Positions 1 to 7,379 are shown, counted from the first letter of the stretch. The stretch is DNA of 9,672 bases from UBA9464 sp003445095 (GCA_035437945.1 DAOMZG010000268.1:1-9672), one strand, 5' to 3'. Numbers and translations are program-made. Notes: generated from the sequence alone by a model not told the origin.

Positions 1-737
1 TTGCCACGGACCCGCCGCCCCAGCTCCCGGTAGGCCTGAAGCGCTCCAGACACAAAAGGCTCTTCCAACCACAGCGCGTCGCATTCCTCAAGCACCGGCA
101 ACCGCAACGCCGCTGCCTCCACGTCCTCGCGCCAGACCGTCCCCGCATCCACCAGTAAGGCCACATTCGGACCGAGTCCCTCGCGAGCCGCGCGCACGTG
201 CGCCTCGTCCGCCGGCAAGTCGGCGCCAAATGGTCCCCAGCCAAACTTCGCCCCTTTGAATCCTGCCGCCTTCACTCGCCGGGCTTTGCGTCCGGTTTCT
301 TCCGGACTGTCGCCAAAGAGTTGCGAGGCATAAGCGGTCTTGGGAAATGCGCGCTCCCAGCCCAATAGCCGCCACACCGGTTCGCCGCGTCGTCGGCCCA
401 ACAAATCCCACAAAGCCATGTCTACGCCTGCGAGCGTGTGGTCTGCTTGCAAGAGATCGAGGCTGTGTTGACGCACCTCTCGATTCAACCGGCGAATATC
501 TTCGGGGTTCCCGATCGTGCGTCCCAAGACGGAATGCTGGACTGGTTTGCAAGCGCTGTGGGACATCGGGCAACACCACGCAGCGATGGAGACCAACGGC
601 GCGGCTTCACACTCTCCCCAGCCTTCGTGTCCGTCGTCGGACCGGACCCGAACCAAAAGCGCGTCTTGGCTGCCGTCGCCGATGTCACGAATGACCGGCA
701 TCGAGAGATAAAAGAAATCAACCGAATCGATTCTCAT
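1..737 (-). CDS. Mandelate racemase/muconate lactonizing (enolase superfamily) protein, C-terminus beyond window
   Basis: I read this by translating the minus strand from the ATG at 737-735; 245 codons are present and the frame runs off the left edge. The family fold is clear: an N-terminal capping region (about 1-125, with DDGHEGWGECEAAP at 34-47 and TLAGVDMALWDLLGR at 101-115), then the start of the barrel. Barrel landmarks are GFKGAKFGWG (159-168, Lys164 as candidate acid/base), LLVDAGTVW (194-202, Asp197 as first metal ligand) and LWLEEPF (222-228, Glu225 as second). The third ligand and the general base of the distal barrel lie outside the window. The family abstracts a proton alpha to a carboxylate using Mg2+, typically in sugar-acid dehydration or racemisation. 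The first Lys of the usual KxK motif is not in register (K-G-A-K), so the substrate cannot be assigned. There is no clear Shine-Dalgarno, and an in-frame TGA lies upstream with no other start between. The gene is divergent from the TIR operon. Confidence 0.9.
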   Translation of the reverse strand, partial: MRIDSVDFFYLSMPVIRDIGDGSQDALLVRVRSDDGHEGWGECEAAPLVSIAAWCCPMSHSACKPVQHSVLGRTIGNPEDIRRLNREVRQHSLDLLQADHTLAGVDMALWDLLGRRRGEPVWRLLGWERAFPKTAYASQLFGDSPEETGRKARRVKAAGFKGAKFGWGPFGADLPADEAHVRAAREGLGPNVALLVDAGTVWREDVEAAALRLPVLEECDALWLEEPFVSGALQAYRELGRRVRG

Positions 738-1342
738 AAAGGTACGCTTTTGTTTTTGCGGTTCAGGCTCAGGCCAGAGCCCAGCCCGCGTGTTAGGATG
801 TATATCGGACCATCAGTGTCACCGGTTTACTTTCGCCTCCGATTCGTCCCACCACTTGTGACCGGCGAAAATCTCGGACGATCGCAGAGCGAAATCTTTT
901 TGTTCTATTCTTGCGCCTCTCGCCGTCGCGCGCGCTTTTGAAGAACTGCCGAAACGGCTGCCACGATGCTTGAAGCAAACGTGACCAGTTACCGCAGCTT
1001 CGTGTTGGGGAAACGCCCGCGCGGAAACAGCGACAGCAGGCCAGTGATGCTCATCTCCCCGTACGACCGAAATCAGTGCGTTTGTACGGCGCGCCCCGCT
1101 TACACCGTGGAAGCCATTCGGCTATCGCGAGCTGTAGGGACCCTAGCCCGCCAGCGCCACGGCCGGAAGGACTCGCCTTCCTCCCGCCCCTCGACTACCG
1201 TTCGAATAATTAAAGGGTCCCAGCCGATCGAACCGAGCTCGGCCGAGCTTGTAAGGTTGGTTAAGAATCCGGCGTTAGCTTCAGGAGAGATGACTTAGTT
1301 TTCCTGATCCTTTCAACGAATCGGTTTAGAAGAGATCACTCT
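738..1342. other. Gene-poor intergenic gap between divergent genes
   Basis: This stretch of about 600 bp separates the divergent starts of the enolase-superfamily gene and the TIR gene. Open frames exist on both strands, for example plus 966-1298, but their products are Arg/Ser-rich, resemble no family I know and lack a ribosome-binding site. I see no tRNA, rRNA or transposase. Visible structure is limited to a hairpin GGAAGG/CCTTCC (1165-1170 with 1176-1181), a distant 7-bp inverted pair (1137-1143 with 1215-1221) and the palindrome at 1236-1249. Promoters for both flanking genes must lie here or further upstream, but I could not pick convincing -35/-10 boxes. Confidence 0.5.
1236..1249. promoter_or_regulatory. 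14-bp perfect palindrome, candidate operator
   Basis: AGCTCGGCCGAGCT is a perfect 14-bp dyad centred between 1242 and 1243. It is framed by AACC (1231-1234) and GGTT (1255-1258), which could extend the arms with an asymmetric bulge. It lies about 95 bp before the TIR start, in non-coding DNA. A palindrome this long is unlikely by chance in a gap of 600 bp, so an operator or a structured 5' leader is possible. No regulator gene is present here to match it. Confidence 0.25.
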
Positions 1343-2827
1343 ATGGCCTTCGTTCCCAATCGTGAGTTCGACATCTTCTTCAGCTACGCCACCGTGGATG
1401 ACGAGCCAGCGATTCCCGGGCGGTTGGAAACTCGCTGGGTGAGTCTCTTCCGGGAAAGTTTGCTCAAAGCGATTGGGCGAAAATTGGGGCGACGCGAGCT
1501 CGTCCGGGAGTTCTTCGATCGAAAGGATCTCGCCTCCAACGCTCCGCTGACGCCCGAACTCCAACGAGCCCTCGATCAATCGGCGCTCTTCATAGCGATC
1601 AATTCGCCGGCGTATTTACATCCCGAGTGTTGGTGCCGGATGGAGCGGCAACGCTTCTTATCACGACTCGGACAAACTGACGCCGAGCGCGCCGCGCAAC
1701 GCCGCGTGTGGATCGTTCATCTCGACGAAGTGCCGCGCGCCACCTGGCAGTCCGCCTTTTTTCCCGACATCCGCGGCGTCGAATTCTTCCTCAAAGAGCC
1801 CGACACCGGAGCCGTCCGCACGTTGCCTCGGGGCGAAAACTACCAGCCGTTCTTGGATCGCGTTGATGACATGGCCCGAGAGATTGCGGGCCGGCTGCAG
1901 GAACTCCACCAAGCGGCGAGCCAGGAAACCACGGCTGCGCCTATTGAACTAACGTCGGCGCAAGAAAAGGAGCGTCCGAAAGTATTTCTGGCGGAGACTT
2001 TCGGCGATCCGGAGGGCGAGCGGATGCGGCTCCGCAATTTTTTGGAAGAACGCGGTTGTTTAGTGCTACCGAATCGCGAGTACGAGGACGCCAAGTACGA
2101 AGAACTCGCCCGTCGCGACATCGAAGCTTCAGTCGCATTCGTACAATTGTTGAGTCCGGTCGCCTGGAAGCCTGGTGGCTACGATATCAAACAGCATCAA
2201 ATGGCGGTGGCCGCGGGGAAACCGCTCTTCCGCCGGCGGGCACCCGAAGTCGATTTGAAGACATTGGCCGGCACCGCCCAGGGAGAGTTTCTTGCCGGCG
2301 CCGATGTCATTTGCGCCGGCTTCGAAGATTTCAAAAAACACCTCGATAAGGCGTTGAACGACCTGTTGCGCCCTCATGGTTCAACCGATGCGGCTACGAA
2401 AGACATTCCGCTCATTCGGTTCGCGGTGCGGCCCGAGGATCGCGACACATTGGCGGGCGACGTGATCTCACGCCTCGAAGAAAAGCAAATCCTGTACGAG
2501 GAGCTGGCGGTCACCGAGTCATTCGCCGAGCGCTACAAGTCAGAGCCGTGCCATGGTTTCATGATCTTGTGTAATCCGGCGATGCAGCCGCCCTCATCGG
2601 GTCAAGACGATCCCTTGCGGCAACGAATCAGCGAATGCCGCCAGATTCAGATGGGGCTGAAGGAAGCCGCCAAACGTCCCGCGCTTGGGGTGATGTACTG
2701 GCCGCCGCCCGATCCGAATTGGACTATCATGTTGCGTTCGTCGGCGCTCAAGATGCACCGCATTCGGGCGGATCGCGGCGACCAGTTTGAGGCTTTCCTC
2801 GCCGACATCCGGGGGGTAGTCGTGTGA
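1343..2827 (+). CDS. TIR-domain effector with two additional TIR-like modules
   Basis: The protein is 494 aa with no signal peptide or membrane segment. Residues 1-185 form a TIR domain. It has the first strand FDIFFSYATVDD (9-20), the box-2 region REFFDRKDL (55-63), and LFIAINSPAYLHPECWCRM (82-100) followed by Glu101. The WCxxE element places Glu101 where TIR NADases carry their catalytic Glu, so NAD+ cleavage or a related reaction is plausible. Residues 211-345 start with KVFLAETFGDPEGERMRLRNFL (213-234) and look like a second TIR-like fold. Its matching segment LLSPVAWKPGGYDIKQHQMA has no such Glu, suggesting a non-catalytic module. Residues 353-494 form a third alpha/beta module with strands such as PLIRFAV, GFMILCN and ALGVMYW; I do not recognise its family. 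The start is supported by AGAAGAGA (1328-1335), 7 nt upstream. The stop overlaps the next start (GTGA). It is probably the effector of the nSTAND-WD40 sensor. Confidence 0.85.
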   Translation: MAFVPNREFDIFFSYATVDDEPAIPGRLETRWVSLFRESLLKAIGRKLGRRELVREFFDRKDLASNAPLTPELQRALDQSALFIAINSPAYLHPECWCRMERQRFLSRLGQTDAERAAQRRVWIVHLDEVPRATWQSAFFPDIRGVEFFLKEPDTGAVRTLPRGENYQPFLDRVDDMAREIAGRLQELHQAASQETTAAPIELTSAQEKERPKVFLAETFGDPEGERMRLRNFLEERGCLVLPNREYEDAKYEELARRDIEASVAFVQLLSPVAWKPGGYDIKQHQMAVAAGKPLFRRRAPEVDLKTLAGTAQGEFLAGADVICAGFEDFKKHLDKALNDLLRPHGSTDAATKDIPLIRFAVRPEDRDTLAGDVISRLEEKQILYEELAVTESFAERYKSEPCHGFMILCNPAMQPPSSGQDDPLRQRISECRQIQMGLKEAAKRPALGVMYWPPPDPNWTIMLRSSALKMHRIRADRGDQFEAFLADIRGVVV

Positions 2828-5800
2828 CTGAATCAACGGTCAAGATTCCAGCGCCTTATCCAGGTCTGCGGCCCTTCGATGCTGCGGATGCCGCGATCTT
2901 CTTCGGTCGCGAAATCCAAGTGGACGCTATGCTGCGCAAGCTGGAGGACCATCGATTTCTCGCCGTGGTGGGCACTAGTGGCTCCGGAAAATCGTCGCTC
3001 GTCCGAGCAGGTTTGATTCCGGCCATCCGCGAGGGCTTTTTGTGTGGCGTTACCGATTGGGTCGCTCCGGTTATTCGCCCCGGCTTCCGGCCGTTCGACC
3101 GGCTAGCGGAAGCATTGCTCGTCGAGCGGAATCGCGCAGAAGGCGAACAGATCGGGAAATCCGAACTCGTCACCGACGCCAAGATCGAACGAGGCCTCAC
3201 GGTTGCCGCCTTGCGCCGAGGGTCCCAAGGTTTAGCTGAGGCGATCCACGAGCTAGGATTTCCCGAATCCACCCATGTGCTGCTCGTCGTGGACCAATTC
3301 GAAGAGATCTTCGCGTTCCGGCGCCGGGGTCCGACGCCCGATCAAACTGGTGGCCGAGATGAAGCCGCCGCGTTCGTTAACTTACTGCTCGGCGCCGTCG
3401 CGGTGGCAAATCGCCCAATCTGGGTGTTGCTGACGATGCGGTCGGACTTCATTGGCGATTGCGAAGCGTTTCTCGGCCTCCCCGAGTTAGTCAGCAACAG
3501 TCAGTTTCTGGTTCCGCGTTTGGATCGCGGCCAAATGGAGGAAGTCATCACCGGGCCGGGTCGGCTGAGTGATGTCGCGTACGCGCCGTTTACCTTTGAA
3601 CCGGGATTAGTCAACCGCTTGATTAATGATGCCGGTGATCGACCGGATCAGTTGCCGCTCATGCAACATGCGCTCATGCGGACCTGGATGTTCGCGCGCG
3701 ATCGCGTGGCGGCGGAAGGCACGGGAAATTTTTGCATCACCTTTGCCGACTATGAGTCCGCGGGCGGCATCGACCGGGCCTTGTCGGATCACGCGGAAAA
3801 GGCTTGGGGGGAGCTTCGCAACGATGATCGAACGCGTCGCTTGGCGCGACACCTCTTCCTGCTTTTATGCGAAGTCTCCTTGGATGGACAAATCACCCGG
3901 CGGCGCCCTCCCGTCTCCGAAGTGATGCACGTTTCGGGCGCCTCCATCGCGGACATCGAAACTGTGGTGCGGGTTTTTCAGCGCGACGAACGGAATTTCA
4001 TCGTTACCTCACCGGCTGAAGGATTCACGGAAGAAACACGGCTCGATATCAGTCACGAAGCGCTGCTTCGTCAATGGGGCCGACTCAGTGGCGGCGACGG
4101 CTGGCTAGCGCAAGAGCAAGCCGCCGCGGTGGAGTTGCGGCGGCTGGTGGCAAGCGCAAACCTCTACAACCAAGGCAAAGGGGATCTGTTGTTCGCTCGT
4201 GACCTCAATCGGGTGCGGGATTGGCATGAACGAGTGGAGCCTAATTCGAACTGGGCGCATCGGTACGTCACCTCGGCGGAATGGAGCGCGGCGAAGCGCT
4301 TCGTGTTGTTGAGCCACCAAGCACAGGAACGCGCGCAACAACAGGAAGCCGAACGTGCGCGCACACGACGCAATCTCATCCTGGGATTCAGTACCGCGAT
4401 GGGCGTTATCGCGGTGGTGGCAATCTGTCTCGCGGCGTTTGCCCTCAAAGCGAAACGAGCGGCCGCGGAGGCCGCAATCCAACGACGAGCCCAAGCGCTG
4501 GCCGCCGAGTCGTGGCAATTCAGAGAGCGGGACCCGGTCTTGTCGCTGTTGCTCGCCACGGCGGCGGTTGAAATAACGAGGCCTCAGGACTCGAATCAAC
4601 CTGTCGCCTTGCTCGCTCAGCGGACACTCCGCGAATCTTTGGCCGAGGTGAGCGGTATTCCAGTGCTGTCCAGTTTGGCCATCACCCCCAGCGCCGACAA
4701 ACGGTGGGCTACCAGCGAGGACGCTGACAGGACGATAACGCTTTGGGACCTGAGCCAGCCCGCGAAAGAAGAAACGTTGCATCCGGAACGGCTGTCCGGC
4801 TTCCGCCTTAGTCCCGACGATAATGTGACGGCAGTGGCAGTCAGCCCTGATCGACGACATGTCGTTGCCGGCGGCAAAAATGGTGTGGTTCGCTTGTGGC
4901 ATCGAGGAACGGACGGGCTTCTGCAGCCGCCGGTACTCCTGCGTGGGCACTCGAACTGGATTACGGCTCTGGCCATCAGCCCCGACAATCGATGGCTCAT
5001 CACGACGAGCGCCGATCAAGCGACGAACGCCACGGCCGCGCTGCTTTGGGACCTCCAGCTCACCAATGTCGCTCAGCGCTCAATCCCCCTGAAGGGGCAT
5101 ACCGGAATCGTGTATTCCGCGACGATCAGTCCCGACGGTACGTGGGGGATTACCGGCGGCGACGACGGCACGGCTCGACTGTGGAATTTGAGGACTTCCG
5201 ATCCTTCCCAGAACTCCAAGGTTCTGACCGGCCACAACAGCGCTGTGTATGCCCTGGCGGTGAGTACGAATAGCAACTGGCTGGTTACGGGGAGTTGGGA
5301 TCGTACCGCGCGCCAATGGGACCTTCGAGCGCCCAATCCCTCGAGCAACTCGGTCGTCCTCGGAGGCGAGAATGGACACGTCATGGCCGTTATTTCGGTG
5401 GCTCTCAGTCCTGACGGGCGCTGGGCCGTGACCGGCAGCGACGATAAGACCGCCCGAGTTTGGGACCTCAATGCGCTCAATCCGTCCGCAAATCCGAAGG
5501 TGCTCGCCGGCCATAAGTCACGCATTACCACCGTCGCCGTAAGCCCTGATAGTCAGTGGATCATCACCGGCAGCCACGACAAAACCGCAGGTCGTTGGGC
5601 AATTAAGGACGTGATTCGCTCCAAATCTCCGGCCGAGCGGGCCTTAGACCCTGAGTCCCCCGACAACTCGGCCAAACCACTCCTCTTGGAAGGCCATAAG
5701 AGTCCAGTGGTTTCTGTCTCGGTGAGCCCCGACGGGGAGTGGATCGCCACGGCGAGCTCCAAGGCGGTCATCCTCTGGCCCCTATCCCCCGAAACCCAAG

Positions 5801-7020
5801 AGAGCGCGAGAGCCCAGCCGGCGGCGCTCAAGGGGCATGAATTGGCGGTCCACGCCACCATTATTAGCCCCGACGGTCGGTGGATCATCACCGGGAGCGA
5901 GGATAACACCGCCCGTCTATGGGAAATTGGGACGAACGGGCCAACCGGCCAAAGCGTCGTCTTGCCGGGTCATGCAAACCACGTAAGTCATCTCGCGGTA
6001 AGCCCCGACGGCCGCTGGCTGGTGACGGGCACCGAGGACAAGACGGCTCGGCTCTGGGACCTCAGAAATATTCGGCAAGGTCGCCTGCCCCAGGCGCAAA
6101 TTCTAGGCGGTTCGGGTGGCCATACTGCTGCCGTGACGGCGACGGCGATCTCCCCAAACAACCGTTGGGTCGCCACCGGGAGCAGCGATGGCAAGGTTCG
6201 CTTGTGGGACTTGCAGTCCGCTAATATGTCGGCCGCGCCGATCGTGCTGGCTGGGCATACGAATGGCATCACCTCGCTCGCCTTCAGCACGAATGGCCAT
6301 TGGCTGCTCTCCGGCAGCGTCGATACGACCGCCCGGCTCTGGCGACTGACTCCCAATCCATCCACAAATGCCGTTGTGCTAGGCGGCCATGAAAAAGAAG
6401 TTCGAGTCGTCGCGATCAGCCCGGACAACCGCTGGGCGATCGCCGGTGGCGCCGACAACTCCGTCTCCCTTTGGGATTTGTCGAAAGCCCACCCCGAAAC
6501 GAACCGCATCGTCCTCAAAGGACACAATGGGCCAATCAACGCTTTGGCGGTCGATAGAGATAGCCAATGGGTGGTGACCGGAAGCGATGACAACACGGCG
6601 CGTCAGTGGTACCTCGCCAGCGCCAACAAAGAAGGGGGGTTCCGAGCGTTCGTGGAACACCTCGGCTCGGTAGTCGCGCTAGCGCTTAGTCCGGATGGAC
6701 AATGGCTCATGACGGGCAGCAGCGACGGCAACGCGGGCCTCTGGGACTTGCACTCGCTGGATCCGGCGTACCGCCCTTTCGTCCTAGCCGGGCGCGCTGG
6801 CGAGGTCCATGCGGTGGCAATCACTCCGGATAGCCGCTGGGCTGTTACCGGTAACTCCAACGGACCGGTGGCGCTCTGGTCATTGAAAACTCCCGACCTC
6901 CTCAAACTTGCCCAGCGGTATGGCGGACGAAACCTGAGCACCAACGAATGGATTCGTTCGCTCGGGACGAACGAGCCGTATTTCAAGGTCTTCGAGGCGC
7001 TCCCCAATCCCCCCGAATAG
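2824..7020 (+). CDS. nSTAND1-type NTPase with transmembrane segment and 16 WD40 repeats
   Basis: The protein is 1398 aa and starts with GTG inside the stop of the TIR gene; a G-run (2811-2816) may act as ribosome-binding site. The nSTAND1 signature PYPGLRPFDAADAAIFFGRE (11-30) is followed by Walker A GTSGSGKSS (50-58), Walker B LLVVDQFEEIF (153-163) and the family's conserved SHEALLRQWGRL (410-421). A Gln/Glu/Arg-rich stretch leads to one hydrophobic segment (518-541), then an Ala/Arg-rich linker. Sixteen WD40 repeats fill about 616-1358, with units like SPDGRWLVTGTEDKTARLWDL. The tail GRNLSTNEWIRSLG is a motif often seen at the end of nSTAND-WD40 proteins. STAND NTPases switch to an oligomeric state when a C-terminal sensor binds its ligand. 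Here the propellers would sense and the coupled TIR protein would execute. The trigger is unknown. A role in signalling other than defence is possible. Confidence 0.93.
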   Translation: MTESTVKIPAPYPGLRPFDAADAAIFFGREIQVDAMLRKLEDHRFLAVVGTSGSGKSSLVRAGLIPAIREGFLCGVTDWVAPVIRPGFRPFDRLAEALLVERNRAEGEQIGKSELVTDAKIERGLTVAALRRGSQGLAEAIHELGFPESTHVLLVVDQFEEIFAFRRRGPTPDQTGGRDEAAAFVNLLLGAVAVANRPIWVLLTMRSDFIGDCEAFLGLPELVSNSQFLVPRLDRGQMEEVITGPGRLSDVAYAPFTFEPGLVNRLINDAGDRPDQLPLMQHALMRTWMFARDRVAAEGTGNFCITFADYESAGGIDRALSDHAEKAWGELRNDDRTRRLARHLFLLLCEVSLDGQITRRRPPVSEVMHVSGASIADIETVVRVFQRDERNFIVTSPAEGFTEETRLDISHEALLRQWGRLSGGDGWLAQEQAAAVELRRLVASANLYNQGKGDLLFARDLNRVRDWHERVEPNSNWAHRYVTSAEWSAAKRFVLLSHQAQERAQQQEAERARTRRNLILGFSTAMGVIAVVAICLAAFALKAKRAAAEAAIQRRAQALAAESWQFRERDPVLSLLLATAAVEITRPQDSNQPVALLAQRTLRESLAEVSGIPVLSSLAITPSADKRWATSEDADRTITLWDLSQPAKEETLHPERLSGFRLSPDDNVTAVAVSPDRRHVVAGGKNGVVRLWHRGTDGLLQPPVLLRGHSNWITALAISPDNRWLITTSADQATNATAALLWDLQLTNVAQRSIPLKGHTGIVYSATISPDGTWGITGGDDGTARLWNLRTSDPSQNSKVLTGHNSAVYALAVSTNSNWLVTGSWDRTARQWDLRAPNPSSNSVVLGGENGHVMAVISVALSPDGRWAVTGSDDKTARVWDLNALNPSANPKVLAGHKSRITTVAVSPDSQWIITGSHDKTAGRWAIKDVIRSKSPAERALDPESPDNSAKPLLLEGHKSPVVSVSVSPDGEWIATASSKAVILWPLSPETQESARAQPAALKGHELAVHATIISPDGRWIITGSEDNTARLWEIGTNGPTGQSVVLPGHANHVSHLAVSPDGRWLVTGTEDKTARLWDLRNIRQGRLPQAQILGGSGGHTAAVTATAISPNNRWVATGSSDGKVRLWDLQSANMSAAPIVLAGHTNGITSLAFSTNGHWLLSGSVDTTARLWRLTPNPSTNAVVLGGHEKEVRVVAISPDNRWAIAGGADNSVSLWDLSKAHPETNRIVLKGHNGPINALAVDRDSQWVVTGSDDNTARQWYLASANKEGGFRAFVEHLGSVVALALSPDGQWLMTGSSDGNAGLWDLHSLDPAYRPFVLAGRAGEVHAVAITPDSRWAVTGNSNGPVALWSLKTPDLLKLAQRYGGRNLSTNEWIRSLGTNEPYFKVFEALPNPPE
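4669..6891 (+). repeat. Array of 16 WD40 repeat units (two stacked beta-propellers)
   Basis: This is the coding repeat array of the nSTAND protein. I count 16 units, each ending in a W-x-[LI]-like strand: the first ends at LWDL (residues 640-643) and the last at LWSL (1351-1354). Units are mostly 42-50 residues, with longer insertions in units 3 and 7. The core pattern is V-A-[IV]-S-P-D-x-[RQ]-W-x-[IV]-T-G-S-x-D-x-T-A-R-x-W. Unit 1 is degenerate, lacking the GH dipeptide ahead of it. Sixteen blades fit two propellers of seven to nine blades each. At DNA level equivalent positions use different synonymous codons, so these are not fresh duplications. Confidence 0.9.
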
Positions 7021-7120
7021 CGAGCGAGCGCCGTTTTCAAGATCGGTTTTCCGACCTTGCGCCAGCCCCAAGGACCCAGGGGACCGTTTTGAAATGAGGA
7101 TTCCCCTTGCACCGAAGAAC

Positions 7121-7169
7121 GCCTTGCCTAAGCTCCGCGCTCTTTATCGAGTAGCTTTCAAGGCTTTTT
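7121..7169 (+). promoter_or_regulatory. Hairpin leader of rpmI that encloses its Shine-Dalgarno; terminator-like
   Basis: Pairing GCCTTG (7121-7126) with CAAGGC (7159-7164), AAGCT (7130-7134) with AGCTT (7153-7157), and GCTC (7139-7142) with GAGT (7149-7152, one G-U) gives 15 base pairs with a 6-nt loop. Small internal loops lie at 7127-7129/7158 and 7135-7138. The AAGG at 7160-7163, the only Shine-Dalgarno-like motif ahead of rpmI, is buried in the 3' arm. TTTTT (7165-7169) directly follows, touching the ATG. It could block translation until opened, for example by L20 as in other phyla, act as an attenuator, or end transcripts from the TIR-nSTAND operon. The sequence alone does not decide between these. 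Confidence 0.5.
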
Positions 7170-7379
7170 ATGCGTCGTCCCAAGGGAATTAAGACCAAGA
7201 AATCCGTAGCCAAGCGCTTCAAGATTAGCGCGCGCGGCAAGGTGTTTGCCCGGCATTCGGGCATGCGCCATTTGTTGTCCAGCAAGAGCTCCAAGCGCCG
7301 CCGTCGTCTGGGCGAAGACAAGGAGATTCACCCTTCCGACGTGTACAAGATCAAGGCCTGCCTGCCGTTTTCCCATTGA
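7170..7379 (+). CDS. rpmI: 50S ribosomal protein L35
   Basis: This 69-aa basic protein has the L35 core: MRRPKGIKTKKSVAKRFKI at the N-terminus, GKVFARHSGMRHLLSSKSSKRRRRLG in the middle and a short C-terminal helix ending ACLPFSH. Its length is slightly above the usual 64-66. L35 binds the large ribosomal subunit rRNA. The ATG sits directly after the TTTTT of a leader hairpin, and AAGG (7160-7163) is the likely ribosome-binding site. It is followed 45 bp later by rplT, the normal partner. The usual upstream member of this operon, infC, is not in the window; instead the nSTAND gene ends 149 bp upstream. Confidence 0.95.
   Translation: MRRPKGIKTKKSVAKRFKISARGKVFARHSGMRHLLSSKSSKRRRRLGEDKEIHPSDVYKIKACLPFSH

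Noticed and set aside
88..579. Minus-strand open frame of 163 codons (Arg/Gly/Ser-rich product).
   Set aside because: It is out of frame with the enolase-superfamily protein, which reads cleanly through the same bases and carries recognisable motifs.
438..941. Plus-strand open frame of 167 codons across the start of the enolase-superfamily gene.
   Set aside because: Mostly antisense to a recognised gene; the product has no family features and no ribosome-binding site.
1137..1221. tRNA-like layout: 7-bp pair GGGACCC/GGGTCCC enclosing a hairpin that could be read with a 7-nt loop, and a TTCGAAT resembling a T-loop.
   Set aside because: The T-stem does not pair, the spacing between TTCGAAT and the 3' arm is wrong, position 33 is not T and the D-arm lacks the GG. 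A 7-bp inverted pair is expected by chance in a gap this size.
966..1298. Plus-strand open frame of 110 codons in the intergenic gap.
   Set aside because: Arg/Ser-rich composition of a non-coding frame, no Shine-Dalgarno and no recognisable motif. A real small gene cannot be fully excluded.
4105..5019. Long minus-strand open frame of 304 codons inside the nSTAND gene.
   Set aside because: High-GC antisense frame opposite the linker and first WD40 repeats; its product is rich in Arg, His and Gln with no domain.
4669..6891. Possible CRISPR-like or satellite DNA array because of the periodic pattern.
   Set aside because: Periodicity is that of WD40 codons (about 130-150 bp); the DNA units are diverged and continuously in frame.
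7039..7082. Hairpin AAGATCGG/CCGACCTT (7039-7046, 7051-7058) and nearby CCCC/GGGG pairing as terminators of the nSTAND gene.
   Set aside because: The first stem has a mismatch and no following T-tract; the second is only 4 bp. The hairpin at 7121-7169 is the better terminator candidate.
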